Made by a program: the position numbers and the translations under genes. Positions 12,078 through 22,720 of a stretch of 64,000 nt of DNA are shown piece after piece. The stretch is from Helianthus annuus. Taxonomy: Eukaryota; Streptophyta; Magnoliopsida; Asterales; Asteraceae. The notes below the pieces were generated by a model. It was given only the letters and a program-made list of their open reading frames with translations. It searched no databases and was not told the origin of the DNA. Where the stretch lies: NCBI RefSeq assembly GCF_002127325.2, contig NC_035445.2, positions 80,161,389 to 80,225,388 on the forward strand. The letters are read 5' to 3'. Each line of letters starts with the position of its first letter. Positions within the stretch are counted from its first letter, which is position 1.

Positions 12078-12182
12078 GGGGTGGTTTTGGAGTGAGAGAA
12101 AAGACTAGAGCATGAAGAAGAAGGAGAAGATGGTGACGAATGAGGATAGAAGTGGAACATGGGTGTTTGCTATTTTGTGTTG

Positions 12183-12192
12183 TGTTATAAAT
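12183..12192 (-). promoter_or_regulatory. Candidate TATA element of the receptor kinase gene
   Basis: On the minus strand the plus-strand sequence TTATAAATGC reads GCATTTATAA, about 110 nt upstream of the ATG. It is the best TATA-like site in the 329 bp between the start codon and the copia LTR. The assignment is positional only. Confidence 0.4.
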
Positions 12193-12405
12193 GCAAAGGT
12201 AAAACGTTGTACAAGTTGAAGTTACTGTTTTGCAGAATGTGATGTAATGAAGTTGTGGCTACTTGCTGGTTTTGCTGCTCTTGTCATGTGCAAGCTCTTT
12301 TAGCCTCCATCTCCCTCTATTTTTTATTTATTTATTTTTTGTTTTTTTAAGCATAGGTTTCAATTTAAAATTTAAGATTTTCTTTTTATAACAAAACTTT
12401 ATTCT

Positions 12406-12714
12406 TGTATAATATAACAGGAATTAACACAAGATTAGTCGTAAAACTTTAAGAACTTTAGAAATGTTATAAGAGTAAGAAGTAGTGAATTGTATAACTT
12501 ATGAAAGTGTATACATGAGGTGTATTTTCTCTTCTACCTTGAGCTAGTATTTATACTACAAAAAGATTTAACTATTTCATAGACAAGGTTAACTATTTGA
12601 TGGACAAGTAGTATGGTACATGTCTATAAGTTTGACAAAGAGTTCATCGAGTTACTGGTAGATCTAAAGGTAAATCTTGATCTATATGGTAAACTTTATA
12701 TAATATTTATAACA
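12406..12714 (-). repeat. Copia LTR (3' LTR in element sense)
   Basis: Pairs with 18541-18851. On the plus strand it begins TGTATAATATAACA and ends TTTATAACA. It lies 329 bp upstream of the receptor kinase ATG in the same transcriptional sense. Confidence 0.92.
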
Positions 12715-12723
12715 CTCTTTCTT
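12715..12723 (-). other. Copia polypurine tract
   Basis: Minus-strand AAGAAAGAG directly abuts the TGTTAT start of the 3' LTR. A second purine run (minus TTGAGGGGGAG, about 12843-12853) lies further inside and may be an auxiliary tract. Confidence 0.6.
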
Positions 12724-12868
12724 GGATGACATTTTGCAAATTTCGGGGTCTTTACGTACTGCCTCGTTAAAAACCTTGCTAAAGAAAAACCCAGTGGGAA
12801 AAAAAACCTTAGCTAAAGGAAAAAGAGTGCACTCTATGGCTCCCCCTCAAGTTGCAATTTGTAAGGAA

Positions 12869-13396
12869 TCACATACCTCGTACGTGACGCATGCCAATGT
12901 CATGAACGTGTTTCCTGAAAGTTGCTGAAGGTAGTGCTTTTGTGAAAATATTGGCTGAATTGTTGCTGGATTGGACATATCTCATCTCGACCTGATTGTC
13001 TTTAATAAGGTCCCGAGTATATGCAAAGAATTTTGGTGGTATATGTTTTGTTATGTCACTTTTGATATACCCTTCTTTCATTTGAGGGACACAAGTGGCA
13101 TTATCTTCGTGGATAGGAGTTGGATATCGATCTTTCTCTAGTCCACAAGAAGTCAATATGTGTTGTGACATAGATTTTAGCCATACACATTCTCTTGAAG
13201 CTTCATGTAGTGCAATGACTTCAACATGATTTGAGGATGTTGCGACAAGTGTTTGTTTTTGAGAACGCCATGAAATCGCAGTTCCTCCATTCATAAATAT
13301 ATATCCACTTTGAGATTTTGCTTTATGAGGATCAGATAAATAACCTGCATCTACATAACCAACTAACCCTTCTTTTGAATCGTAAGGATAAAACAA
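12869..13396 (-). pseudogene. Copia RNase H domain relic
   Basis: A 175-codon open stretch shows the copia RNase H layout: G-Y-V-D-A-G-Y, then S-Q-S-G-Y-I-F, I-S-W-R-S-Q-K-Q and N-I-F-T-K-A-L-P near the end. The expected S-S-x-E is changed (S-S-N-H-V-E). It is the 3'-most pol domain, next to the polypurine tract, and is in a different frame from the RT piece upstream. Confidence 0.85.
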
Positions 13397-13456
13397 GCCT
13401 AAATCAACACTACCTCGAAGATATCGAAAAATATGTTTAATCCCATTCCAGTGTCT

Positions 13457-14419
13457 TTAAGTAGGAGCTGAACTAAATCTTTCTAACAAGTTCACTGCAA
13501 AAGAAATGTCAGGTATCGTACAATTCGTAAGATACATAAGTGCTCCAATTGCACTGAGGTATGGTACTTCTGGACCAAGAACTTCTTCGTTGTCCTCACA
13601 AGGACGAAATGGATCATTTTCGACATTAAGTGATCTAACGACCATTGGAGTGCTCAAAGGATTTGCGTTGTCCATATTGAAACGTTTCAACAGTTTTTCA
13701 GTATAGTTCGTTTGATGCACAAGTATTCCGTTGCACATATGTTCAATTTGTAAACCAAGACAATATTTGGTTTTTCCAAGGTCTTTCATTTCATATTCTT
13801 TTTTTAAAAAGAATAATTGTTTCTTGAATTTCTTTTTGCGTCCTAATTATATTTAGATCATCAACATATACAACTATGATCACATATCCAGATGTTGTCT
13901 TTTAATAAAGACACATGGACATATAAGATTATTTGTATAACCTTTACTTAACAAATACTCACTCAAACGATTGTACCACATCCTTCCAGATTGTTTCAAT
14001 CTATATAAAGATCTTTGTAATTTGATTGAATACATTTCTTTGGGTTTTGAACTTAAAGCTTCACGGAGTTTAAATCCTTCGGGAATTTTCATATAGATGT
14101 CACTATCAAGTGATCCATACAAGTAAGTTGTAACGACATCCATAATACGCATTTCTAACTTTTTAGAAACTGCTAAGCTAATTAAGTATCTAAAGGTTAT
14201 TGCATCTATAACGAGAGAATATGTTTATTCATAGTCAATCACCAGCATATGTGAAAAGCCTTGAGCTACAAGTCTCGCTTTATATCTTGTAACCTCATTT
14301 TTCTCATTTCGTTTTTGTACAGAAACCCATTTATACCCTATAGGCTTTACAGCCTTCGGTGTAATAACAATAGATCCAAAAACCTTTCGTTTGTTAAGTA
14401 AAACTAATTCAGCTTGCAT
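13457..14419 (-). pseudogene. Copia reverse transcriptase relic (RVT_2)
   Basis: Three frame-shifted blocks (14225-14419, 13880-14152, 13457-13789). The first has Y-K-W-V-S-V-Q-K-R and Y-K-A-R-L-V-A-Q-G. The second has T-T-Y-L-Y-G-S-L and L-Y-R-L-K-Q-S-G-R-M-W. The catalytic Y-V-D-D can be read at about 13855-13875 between blocks 2 and 3, outside the long open frames. The third has the C-L-G-L-Q-I-E and S-A-I-G-A-L-M-Y-L connection motifs. At least two frameshifts and several stops make it non-functional. Confidence 0.87.
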
Positions 14420-15018
14420 AGCGCCTTTCCATATATCCCAGTCATGTCTATTTTGACAATCATTGACAGATTTTGGTTCAGGGTCATCATCTCAACCCAT
14501 GATGTCACTTGTTATAGAATAAGAAAATATCTCATCAATATTTTCCATTTCCTATCGGTTCCACATGATATGTGTATGACCATAGTTGATTAATATCTCT
14601 TTGTTAGTATCATCAGCATCTTCCTCATAAGAGGTTCGGTATTCACTGTTTTATCAAGATCATTCTCTTTATGGCCAATTTCCTTTACAAGTGTTTTTCT
14701 TTTTCGAGGATTCTTATCCTTCGAACCGACTAGCCTTCCACGTTTCAAACGTTTCTGAGATTCATGAGTTATCTTGTTATCTATTGCCTTACTTGGGATC
14801 TAACTCGAGCTGGAGCATTAGCAGCTATATGAGATTTAATAACTCTGTTTGTTTCTGTAAAAGCATCAGGCAATTGATTTGTAATTTCTGGCAAGTGTAT
14901 TATCTTTTGAACCTCTATCTCACATTGTTTTGTTCTTGGATCAAGATGGGACAATGAAGGCACACACCATGAGACATAATTTTCTCGTTTTTTTATTTTC
15001 TCCCCCTAATGCTGGGAA

Positions 15019-15579
15019 TAGAGCTGCAAACAAACCAAACAAACACGAACAAGACCTTGTTCGTATTCGTTTGTTAAGAAATATGTGTTTGTGAACCGTT
15101 CACGAACACTTATCGAACGAGATTTTATGTTCGTGTTCGTTTGTTAAGGAAATGAACTTGTTCGTGTTCGTTTGTGTTTGTTTGTTAATTTTAGGCAACG
15201 GACGTTGACGAACACAAATGAGCACAAACTAATGTTCATGAACACAAATGGAAACAAACGAACACAAACAATCGTTCATGAACAGAATATATAATACACC
15301 AACACTTATTAGATATTTATTTTGTCGGAATTTTGAAGTATTTAAATAAATATAAAAACTAAAAACAATAATGAAGTATTGAACACAAACGAACACGTTA
15401 CCGAACGTTCACGAACATAAACGAACGAACACGACCTCTGTTCGTGTTTGTTCATTTAACTAAACAAATGAAATTTCATGTTCGTGTTCGTTTGTTTAGT
15501 AAACAAACGAACACAAACGAACTTCCCGCCGAAACGTTCACGAACTGTTCGCCGAACGTTTGGTTCGTTTGTAGCCCTA
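15019..15579. mobile_element. hAT-type non-autonomous element (copy B) nested in the copia element
   Basis: The TIRs TAGAGCTGCAAACAAACC and, inverted, TAGGGCTACAAACGAACC are flanked by a perfect 8-bp duplication GCTGGGAA (15011-15018, 15580-15587). Removing element and one duplication restores continuity of the copia integrase-RT spacer. The interior is rich in TTCGTGTTCGTTTGTT. Same family as 6497-7252, opposite orientation, and closer to intact at its ends. Confidence 0.95.
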
Positions 15580-15599
15580 GCTGGGAACATTGCCTCATT

Positions 15600-16589
15600 A
15601 AAATGACAGTCATCAAAACGTGTAGTAAATACATCACCTGTTAAAGGTTCAAGATATCGTATGATGGAGGCTGTTTCATATCCAACGTATATTCCCAACC
15701 TTTTTTGAGGTCTCATTTTTGTGTGTTGTGGTGGTGCAATAGGAACATACACTGCACACCCAAAAATTCTAACGTGGGAAATGTTTGGTTCATTGCCATT
15801 AACAAGTTGTAGTGGGGAATACGTATGATTTGCACTTGGTCTCACACGAATCAGTGATCCAGCATGTAAAGTTGCATGACCCCAAACTGACACATGAAGC
15901 TTTGTTCTCGTTATTAATGGTCTAGCGATTAGCTGTAAACGTTTGATCAATGATTCAGCTAAGCCATTTTGTGTGTGTATATGAGCAACATGGTGTTCAA
16001 CAACAATTCCCATAGACATGCAATAATCATTAAAAACATGTGATGTGAATTCACCAGCATTATCAAGTCTCGCCCTTTAAACGGTATAATCAGGGAAATG
16101 TGCTCGTAATTTGATAACTAGAGCAATAAATTTTGCAAAGGCAACATTATGAGTTGATAATAAAGAGACATGAGACCATCTACTAGATGCGTCTATCAAG
16201 GCCATGAAATATCTAAACGGTCCACATGGTGGATGAATTGGTCCACATATATCACCTTGAATTCTTTCAAGAAACATTGGTGATTCTTTTTCAACTTTTA
16301 AGGACGAAGGACTTGTAATTAGTTTTCCAAGTGAACAAGAGGTACATAGAGGCATTTTATCTGATTGGAGGATCTTTTGATATTTCAATGGATGTGCATG
16401 TGTGTTTTCAATAATTCTTTTCATCATTGTAGATCCTGGATGGCCTAATCTGTCATGCCATAAGTTAAATGTCTCAGGATCAGAAAAACTTCCTTGTACT
16501 GCTATATGTGCTTGAGGCACATTAATGTGTGTATAATGCAAACCAGAGTGGAGCATTGGCAATTTTTCCAATATATGATCTTTGCTCAT
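15600..16589 (-). pseudogene. Copia integrase relic
   Basis: The 16077-16589 block contains the pre-integrase zinc motif, with L-W-H-D-R-L-G-H-P-G and later L-C-T-S-C-S-L-G-K, then G-D-I-C-G-P-I with the first catalytic Asp. A stop near 16076 precedes the second Asp (D-N-A-G-E-F at about 16045-16065). The third acidic residue is in N-G-L-A-E-S-L, in the block that ends at 16019. That block continues with R-I-F-G-C-A-V-Y-V-P and R-L-G-I-Y-V-G-Y before it runs into the MITE. Confidence 0.88.
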
Positions 16590-17029
16590 GTGTGCATATA
16601 TTTTTTATTATCAACAGTCCTTGATTGAGTATCATATCCATTATGATATATGTTTTTGAAAGTCAACAAGTTTCTCGTTGATTTTGGGGAAAATAAAGCA
16701 TTCCCTATTAAGAGCTTTGTACCATTTGGTAATATTAAATTCGCTTTTCCCACTCCTTTTATCAAGTTTTTACGACCCGATATTGTATCAACGATTCCAT
16801 TTATTCGTTTGCTCTTGTGCTCCAGTGGTATTCATTTTAATCTTGAAAATATAAAGAGAAATAATAATAAGCGTATAACGAAGACACTATGAATTATTTT
16901 TAATAAAAAGTTTATTTATTAGTTGAAAACGTTACATGAAAAGAAAGACTAATTAAACATAATAAAATAGTTAATGGAAACTACATAATTGTTGCATATA
17001 ATTATTATGGCTTAGCAACATTTGCTTCA

Positions 17030-17845
17030 GAGTTCCATGTCATTTGTATAGTCGGCGACATTCAGCTCGACATTGAGATGATCAAAATTATCCACATGGT
17101 TCACCTCTTTCTCTTTTCTTTCAAAAGATGCATAGTAATGTTCACATAGATGTGTACGACAAGCCTTTAACCAGTGGTTTGCACTTCCACATCTGAAACA
17201 AGAAGTGCCATTGTTTTTGGACCTACCAGCTTCATTCCTTTTGTTGTATTGGTTGGAATTATTATTTTGTGGTGGTAATTTGTGGTTCTTTGATTTCGAC
17301 CACGACCATAAGGGAGGAATGAATTTAGATCAGAATATCTTTGAAACTTTTGCAACCGATATTGTTGTTGCAAGTTTATATTTGATGCATAAATGTGGAG
17401 AAATTTTTCTCGAACATATCTTCCTCCGTAACAGTTTGCCCACATAATCGGAGCATTAAGCATATTCTGAACAAAGCAGAGGTGTACTCATTCACCTTTT
17501 TGAAATCTTGGAACCTGAGATTGTTCCATTCATCTTTAGCAGTGGGAAGTAAAACTTCTCTTTGATGATCAAATCTGTTTTTTTTAAATCTTTCCACAAA
17601 ATGTATGGATCTTCACAATTTGAATATTCAAATTGTAACATCTCATCAATGTGTTTATGGAGGAAGCCATCGGCTTTTGCCTTGTCTTGATTGCTACAAT
17701 CATTTCCCTTCGTTATCATTTCCAAAACACCCATTGATTTGAGATGTATCTTAACATGTGCCGTCCACGACATATAATTTTCTCCAGTGATATTAAGAGC
17801 CGGGGATTCAATTTTTGCGATGTTTGCCATTTTGTTGCTAAACAT
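17030..17845 (-). pseudogene. Copia gag relic with one CCHC zinc knuckle
   Basis: Frame-shifted blocks at 17492-17845, 17376-17597 and 17167-17463. The N-terminus has N-Y-M-S-W, typical of copia gag (UBN2-like). A zinc knuckle C-F-R-C-G-S-A-N-H-W-L-K-A-C is encoded at about 17160-17200. The protease that should follow (about 16600-17000) shows no recognisable active site. The insert around 16860-17000 is AT-rich, consistent with an internal deletion or replacement. Confidence 0.8.
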
Positions 17846-18522
17846 AAATAAGATAAATACTAAAATCTAAATACTAATTAAAAATGAGATAACATACATA
17901 GGTACAGCTACAAACAAATAAATGAATACATGAGTAGTAAAAAGATGAGGTGAAAGTTCATACATTAAGCTTGGTAATAATATTAGCATTATGCCGGCCA
18001 ATATTAAAACCCGGTGAATTATCTTTGAAAATTTTCTTGAAAAGCCTTGAGAAGAAGAGTGTTTGTTGTGGAAAAATGAGATTGATAATTAGTGTTTTAT
18101 AGTGGTAAATTATAACAGTTTTGTAACGGTTATGTTACCGTTTTATAGTCGTTATACAACGATTATATATACGTGTATATATATATATATAATAAATTAT
18201 GTATTAAAGAAATGTTATTTTATAAGATATAAAATTAGGATGCATAATAATAAGAATAAAATGTAAATATACATAAATAAACATAAACTCTAAATGAAAT
18301 GTGAGCGTGTGTGTATAAATAAAAGTTAGTTGCGATAAAAGTAAAGTTTAGATGCATAATTAAATGTTAGATTGTTAGTAGTCCCGTAGTTATGAAATAT
18401 GTATAATAAAATGTTCTTTTGTACTTAATTTTTTTCAAAGTAAATTATAAAGTTAATGAAGTGCTTACATTGCTTATGATGGATATCTTTGTGCTTAAGG
18501 TCTTTCTTGATTAGGATATAAG

Positions 18523-18540
18523 CGACTCGTGCTGATAATG
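18523..18540 (-). other. Copia primer-binding-site-like sequence
   Basis: Reading away from the right LTR on the minus strand gives CATTATCAGCACGAGTCG. It resembles the TATCAG-AGC core of initiator-tRNA-Met primer sites, with changes. Confidence 0.55.
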
Positions 18541-18851
18541 TGTTATAATATAACAAGAATTAACACAAGATTAGTGCTAAAACTTTAAGAACTTTAGAAA
18601 TGTTATAAGAGTAAGAAGTAGAGAATTGTATAACTTATGAAAGTGTATACATGAGGTGCATTTTCTCTTCTAACTTGAGCTAGTATTTATACTACAAAAA
18701 GATTAACTATTTGGTAGACAAGGTTAACTATTTGATGGACAAGTAGTATGGTACATTATCTATAAATTTGACAAAGAGTTTATCCACTTGCTTGGTAGAT
18801 CTAGAGGTAAATCTTGATCTACATGGTAAACTTTATATACTATTCATAACA
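18541..18851 (-). repeat. Copia LTR (5' LTR in element sense)
   Basis: Starts TGTTATAATATAACA and ends CATAACA on the plus strand. Aligns along its whole length with 12406-12714, with scattered substitutions and small indels. Confidence 0.93.
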
Positions 18852-18856
18852 ATCCT

Positions 18857-19434
18857 GAGCAACTATTGTCTTTTTCTTTTATCCCTTTATGATATTTTTT
18901 TAATTGCTTGACACATTAGGTCTTGGAGTGTACGCAAACACTTGAGACGTTAAGGGTGACATGTTATGTTAACTGGTGTTGCACATCATTCCCTCATTGT
19001 GTTAAGGAGCGTTAAAGGGGTAATTTATTAACATGTTAACAAAATGATAAGAGATTAAATTATTTTTTGTTTCTTTTTTTACCCAAAACCTTTAAATAAT
19101 AAGGTTAGGTGAAGTTAAATGGGCTGACGTGTCACATAGTTGGAGTTAAGGAGAGTAAAAGGATACGGTAGACGTTGGCGTCACCTTAGCTTTCTTCTCA
19201 TTTTCTCATTTTTTTCTATTTTTCCCATTTTGGACGGAGTTGCCCCATTTCTCCTCACATGCCATATTAAAATATTACATAAAATTTAATTTAGTTAAAA
19301 ATGTATAAAACAATATATAAATTTAATTTACTTATAGAACTCTTAAACTAAACTCGATCTCGGAAACTACCTATACATGGCCATCATTCGGAGGCGAATT
19401 GAGTTGGACATACATATGTGTATATATATGTGTG
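18857..19434. other. Intergenic sequence
   Basis: No gene, repeat or terminal motif recognised beyond the ends of neighbouring elements. Confidence 0.5.
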
Positions 19435-19437
19435 TAA

Positions 19438-19756
19438 GGCCACCCGGGGTGGTGATTATTTTGTGCGTAATGAAATATGTTCACGCGTGAACATTTGCAA
19501 AACACCACCGCCACCCCATAAACATCACGCGTGGAAACTAAATCGCGTTAAACTTTTGACGCGTTATGTTTTGTTATGTTTTGAATGTTGTGAGGGAAAT
19601 TGTTGGTTGGGGGGAAATTGTTGGGTGTGGTGATGAGTGATGGACATTTCCACTAAAAAAGGTTGTGAGTGATGTAATAAAGCTCGATGACGTGACGGAA
19701 CTTGATTGGAAGTTGTGAGTGATAAATGGGTGGTGAGTGATAACCACCCCTACCCC
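19438..19756. mobile_element. PIF/Harbinger-type (Tourist-like) MITE
   Basis: TAA target duplications at 19435-19437 and 19757-19759 flank GC-rich ends. The left end GGCCACCCGGGGTGGTGAT and inverted right end GGGGTAGGGGTGGTTAT share GGGGTGGT-AT. The interior repeats GGTGAGTGATAA and GTTGTGAGTGAT. Length 319 bp; no ORF. Confidence 0.75.
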
Positions 19757-19759
19757 TAA

Positions 19760-20000
19760 CGTTGTGTTCCAGAGTTAAGTTAAGGGGAGAAAAGAAATGA
19801 TTCTCTCATTTTCTTTTCTCTTCTCTCCGTTTCTTTCCAAATTGGAAAGATTAAATTTAGGCAAAAAACATTTCATTTTCTCTTCTCTTCTCTCCTTTAA
19901 TGAAACTCTGGAACACAACTAAAAATTATTTCTTTCCAAATATTTTCTTTTCTCTCGTTTAATGAAACTCGGGAACACATAAACGAAACTCGGGAACACA
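19760..20000. repeat. Small fold-back repeat with GTTGTGTTCC-AGAGTT ends
   Basis: GTTGTGTTCCAGAGTT at about 19762 is matched in inverted form at about 19904-19919 (AAACTCTGGAACACAAC). Further partial copies of the right end (GAAACTCGGGAACACA) follow to about 20000. The interior is CTTTTCTC-rich. Probably a small MITE with end duplications; no clear target duplication. Confidence 0.55.
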
Positions 20001-20420
20001 GTGTAAGTGTGTGTTCCATTGATGAAGAAACAGTGAATAGTCATCAATTTTTGATTATAAATGCACTCTCTAGGACTGGGGAAATTGTGTTAGTCAGGGC
20101 CAGGCTGTGAAACCTTTCCCCGGCTCCCATTTCATATGCTCTTAAGTCTTAAATGACTTTGTATCATTTTTAATTTAAGGTGATCTTTTACATAAAATCA
20201 AATGTTATTTAAATAGTTAAATAACCTAATGGCTGGTAATTAATTTATGCATTTGAAAAAAAAAAAAAAAGAAACTTCGTATAATTTAGTATATTAATAA
20301 GATTGTCGCTTAATATATAGTTTCTTTTGAAAGTAGGAAATGCTATTAATATTTAAGCATAGGTTAATGCAATTCCCTTTTAAATTTGGTAGAAGTATTT
20401 CAAGCTTTTTAAAACTGATA

Positions 20421-20512
20421 AATTTAGTATGAAATGCATACTTAATTAAATATCTAGTATAAAGAAATTTAGTATGAAATGCATACTTAATTAAATATTT
20501 AGTATGAAGATG
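20421..20512. repeat. ~46-bp tandem duplication
   Basis: AAATTTAGTATGAAATGCATACTTAATTAAATAT occurs twice in tandem (about 20420 and 20467). Short inverted matches flank the pair (TTTTTAAAACTG and CAGTTTTAAAAAG), giving a weak fold-back shape. Confidence 0.8.
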
Positions 20513-20764
20513 ATTTAACCAGTTTTAAAAAGTTTTTATAGTTTCATTCTTAGCACATTAATCTTCATTTCGACAACTATTAAAATTTTAAGGTCTTCCA
20601 GATTTCAGGCTAACATCTTTGTTTAATTTGGGTATATAAGGAATCATCCCTTAAGACACATGACATGACTATAAATTAACAAGTAGATCGAGCATCTTGA
20701 ATATTATAAATTAAACTTTGTCTATATCGTTTTTCGCGTAATGTTATGTTAGCTTTCACATATC

Positions 20765-20950
20765 CAGTGGCGAAGCTTGAGATTTCCGACGGGGGTCAAA
20801 ACGTATATACCCAAAACTTTCTATAGAACCAGGGGATCGAAAACGTAAATACCCAAAAATTTCTATATGAAAACTACATACTCTCCACTACTGAGCGAAA
20901 AGTTCGGGGGTCGGCCGCTCCCTCCCGCCCTACTTAAGCTGCGCCCCCTG
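20765..20950. mobile_element. Short hAT-type MITE (186 bp)
   Basis: A perfect 8-bp duplication CACATATC (20757-20764, 20951-20958) brackets TIRs CAGTGGCGAAGCTTGAG and, inverted, CAGGGGGCGCAGCTTAAG. The interior repeats ACGTATATACCCAAAA and ACGTAAATACCCAAAA and has no ORF. Confidence 0.93.
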
Positions 20951-21083
20951 CACATATCATCATTTTCTACCTACAAAGTTCCGTTATGCATAGAATTGCG
21001 AATGCAAATTATCGTTGAGTCGCAATTTTAACAACCTTAATACAATTTGTCTTTGTGCAAAGATAGGTTTAGTGCCTCAAACA

Positions 21084-21396
21084 CAGATTAAGGTGAAATT
21101 TGTTTTTTAAAAGGTAAAATGTCTACGGACTACATCTGCAAATATCTGTGGATATGGACGGTGGTGGTAGACGGTGTTGAGTGGTGGTGGATGGTGGTAT
21201 TTAACCCTCTGTAGACCTTAGAAGATCTTAAAAATGGTTGGACCAAATCTGCACCAAGAAGAGCTCGCGCAGACGTTTTTAATGAAACGTCTTCGGCAAA
21301 ACAAACAGTCTGCAGATGACAATATCTATACGTGATCTACGCAGCATAGACAGAAAAATATGTGCAGATCTTTTTTAGAAAAACAAACACCACCTA
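21084..21396. mobile_element. MITE-like sequence
   Basis: The left GGTGAAATTTGTTTTTTAAAA and inverted right GGTGGTGTTTGTTTTTCTAAAA form plausible TIRs. The interior holds GTCTACGGAC, CATCTGCAAATATCTG and GGTGGTGG motifs. No reliable target duplication was found, so family and exact ends are open. Confidence 0.45.
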
Positions 21397-21849
21397 AGTG
21401 TAAGTAAAACATATATTATATAGGACTTTGACTTACCCTTATTTATATTTTTTATATGGTTTAACCTTGGGTATATATTTTAATTCAAAGAAAGTAACAT
21501 ACATTTAATGAATATGTAATCATTGACAGATAAGGGATGATTAAATAATGTAGCATTTGGGTGTATGGAAGGTACCATCTTGATTCATTGAAGTACCAAC
21601 TAGCAGTTATTCAAAGCATTGATGCCAATTGGCATATCATCGCTGAATCTTTAAAAGCGATATCTTTCTTATAGCGACGGTCGGTTGCGTCGTAATAAAA
21701 ATAACTTAATTACATGTGTTTTACCGTGTAATTTGGTGCCCACATGGTACTTGTCTTGCCTTCACATTAACTAAAGATGTACAAGATCTTAGCTTTGGTC
21801 AGACTGGAGAACAATAATTGTTTTTAAGGGTTACATACTAAAATACTAT

Positions 21850-22720
21850 TAAAGGGGCAATGCTCTAGTTAGGGTTGACAATTCTGACACAAACACGATA
21901 TAAACCTACACGAAGTTATCATGTTTCATGTTTGATCTTAACAGGTATCGTATCTAAAACAGGTTGACACGATAAGACCTTAACAGGTTTCGTGTCTAAA
22001 CAGATTAAAACCCGTTAATCTGTTAAGACCCGTTAAGTACATGTTAATAATTAAAAATTAAAAAAACATTATATGTGGGTATGGAAATGGGGTCATCAAT
22101 CGTGGTACCTGAGATGAATTATACACAAACACACGCGATTCTTTTTCCACAATCCAATCCCTAATTTTTAAATCTCTCTCACAAACACCGTCATTCCCTA
22201 TCCGGTTCACAGATCCCCCAATTCGGTCGTGTTCGTGTCTTAAACAAGTCTCTTTCGTGTTTTACAGGTCGTGTTCATGTCTTAAACAGGTCGTATGATA
22301 CGTTGATATTTTTTTCGTGTCTTGACAGTTCGTTTCGTGTAACATGTTTATTAACAGGTTCGTGTTCGTGTTTCAAAAATCTGACACGATAAGATTTCGT
22401 GTCGTGTTCGTGTTTACGTGTTTCGGGTTCGTGTATTACCGTGTTCATGGCTTAACAGATCGGGTTAACCCGTTATGCCAGCCCTGGCTCTAGTGGTATC
22501 TCATATCTGGATGACTTTCTCTATGAGAAGTCGCTGGTTAGATCCTCGTTTGTGATAAAATATAATGAACGAGTCAAGCGTTTTACCGCAGTTTGCCTTT
22601 GGGCGGTGGGTTTTCCCTGGAATTGATGACGGACCGGGCCACCAACGCTTTTTGCAATCACGGGCGTGGATAGCCTTTTGCCCATGGATGTAACTAGTGA
22701 TCAGGCTTTGTTGGATGTCA
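21850..22720 (+). repeat. tRNA-derived SINE-like sequence interrupted by a hAT MITE
   Basis: The sequence before and after the MITE joins across its duplicated site. After it come TAGTGGTATCTC, resembling a pol III A box, and GGTTAGATCC about 40 bp on, close to the B-box consensus GGTTCGANNCC. A GC-richer body follows to about 22720. The tail and flanking duplication are not clear. Confidence 0.4.
21870..22486. mobile_element. hAT-type non-autonomous element, second family
   Basis: A perfect 8-bp duplication GCTCTAGT (21862-21869, 22487-22494) flanks ends TAGGGTTGACA and, inverted, CAGGGCTGGCA. The interior is built of ACACGATAAGACC, ACCCGTTAA and TTCGTGTCGTGTTCGTG repeats in both orientations. 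No transposase ORF. Distinct from the GTTCGTTTG family at 6.5 and 15 kb. Confidence 0.94.

Larger units (their letters stand above)
12406..18851 (-). mobile_element. Ty1/copia LTR retrotransposon (6.4 kb, decayed)
   Basis: Two LTRs of about 310 bp with TG..CA ends bound minus-strand relics in the order gag, integrase, reverse transcriptase, RNase H, which is the copia order. The flanks ATTCT (12401-12405) and ATCCT (18852-18856) form a target duplication with one mismatch. A primer-site-like TATCAGCACGAG sits inside the right LTR and a short purine tract AAGAAAGAG inside the left. Coding frames carry many stops and shifts, and I could not find the protease D-S/T-G motif. A 561-bp hAT MITE inserted later at 15019. 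The LTRs differ at several percent of sites by eye, so the insertion is old. Confidence 0.93.

Noticed and set aside
22495..22570. A tRNA gene
   Set aside because: A- and B-box-like motifs are present, but no cloverleaf with an anticodon arm could be drawn; SINE-like is the better reading.
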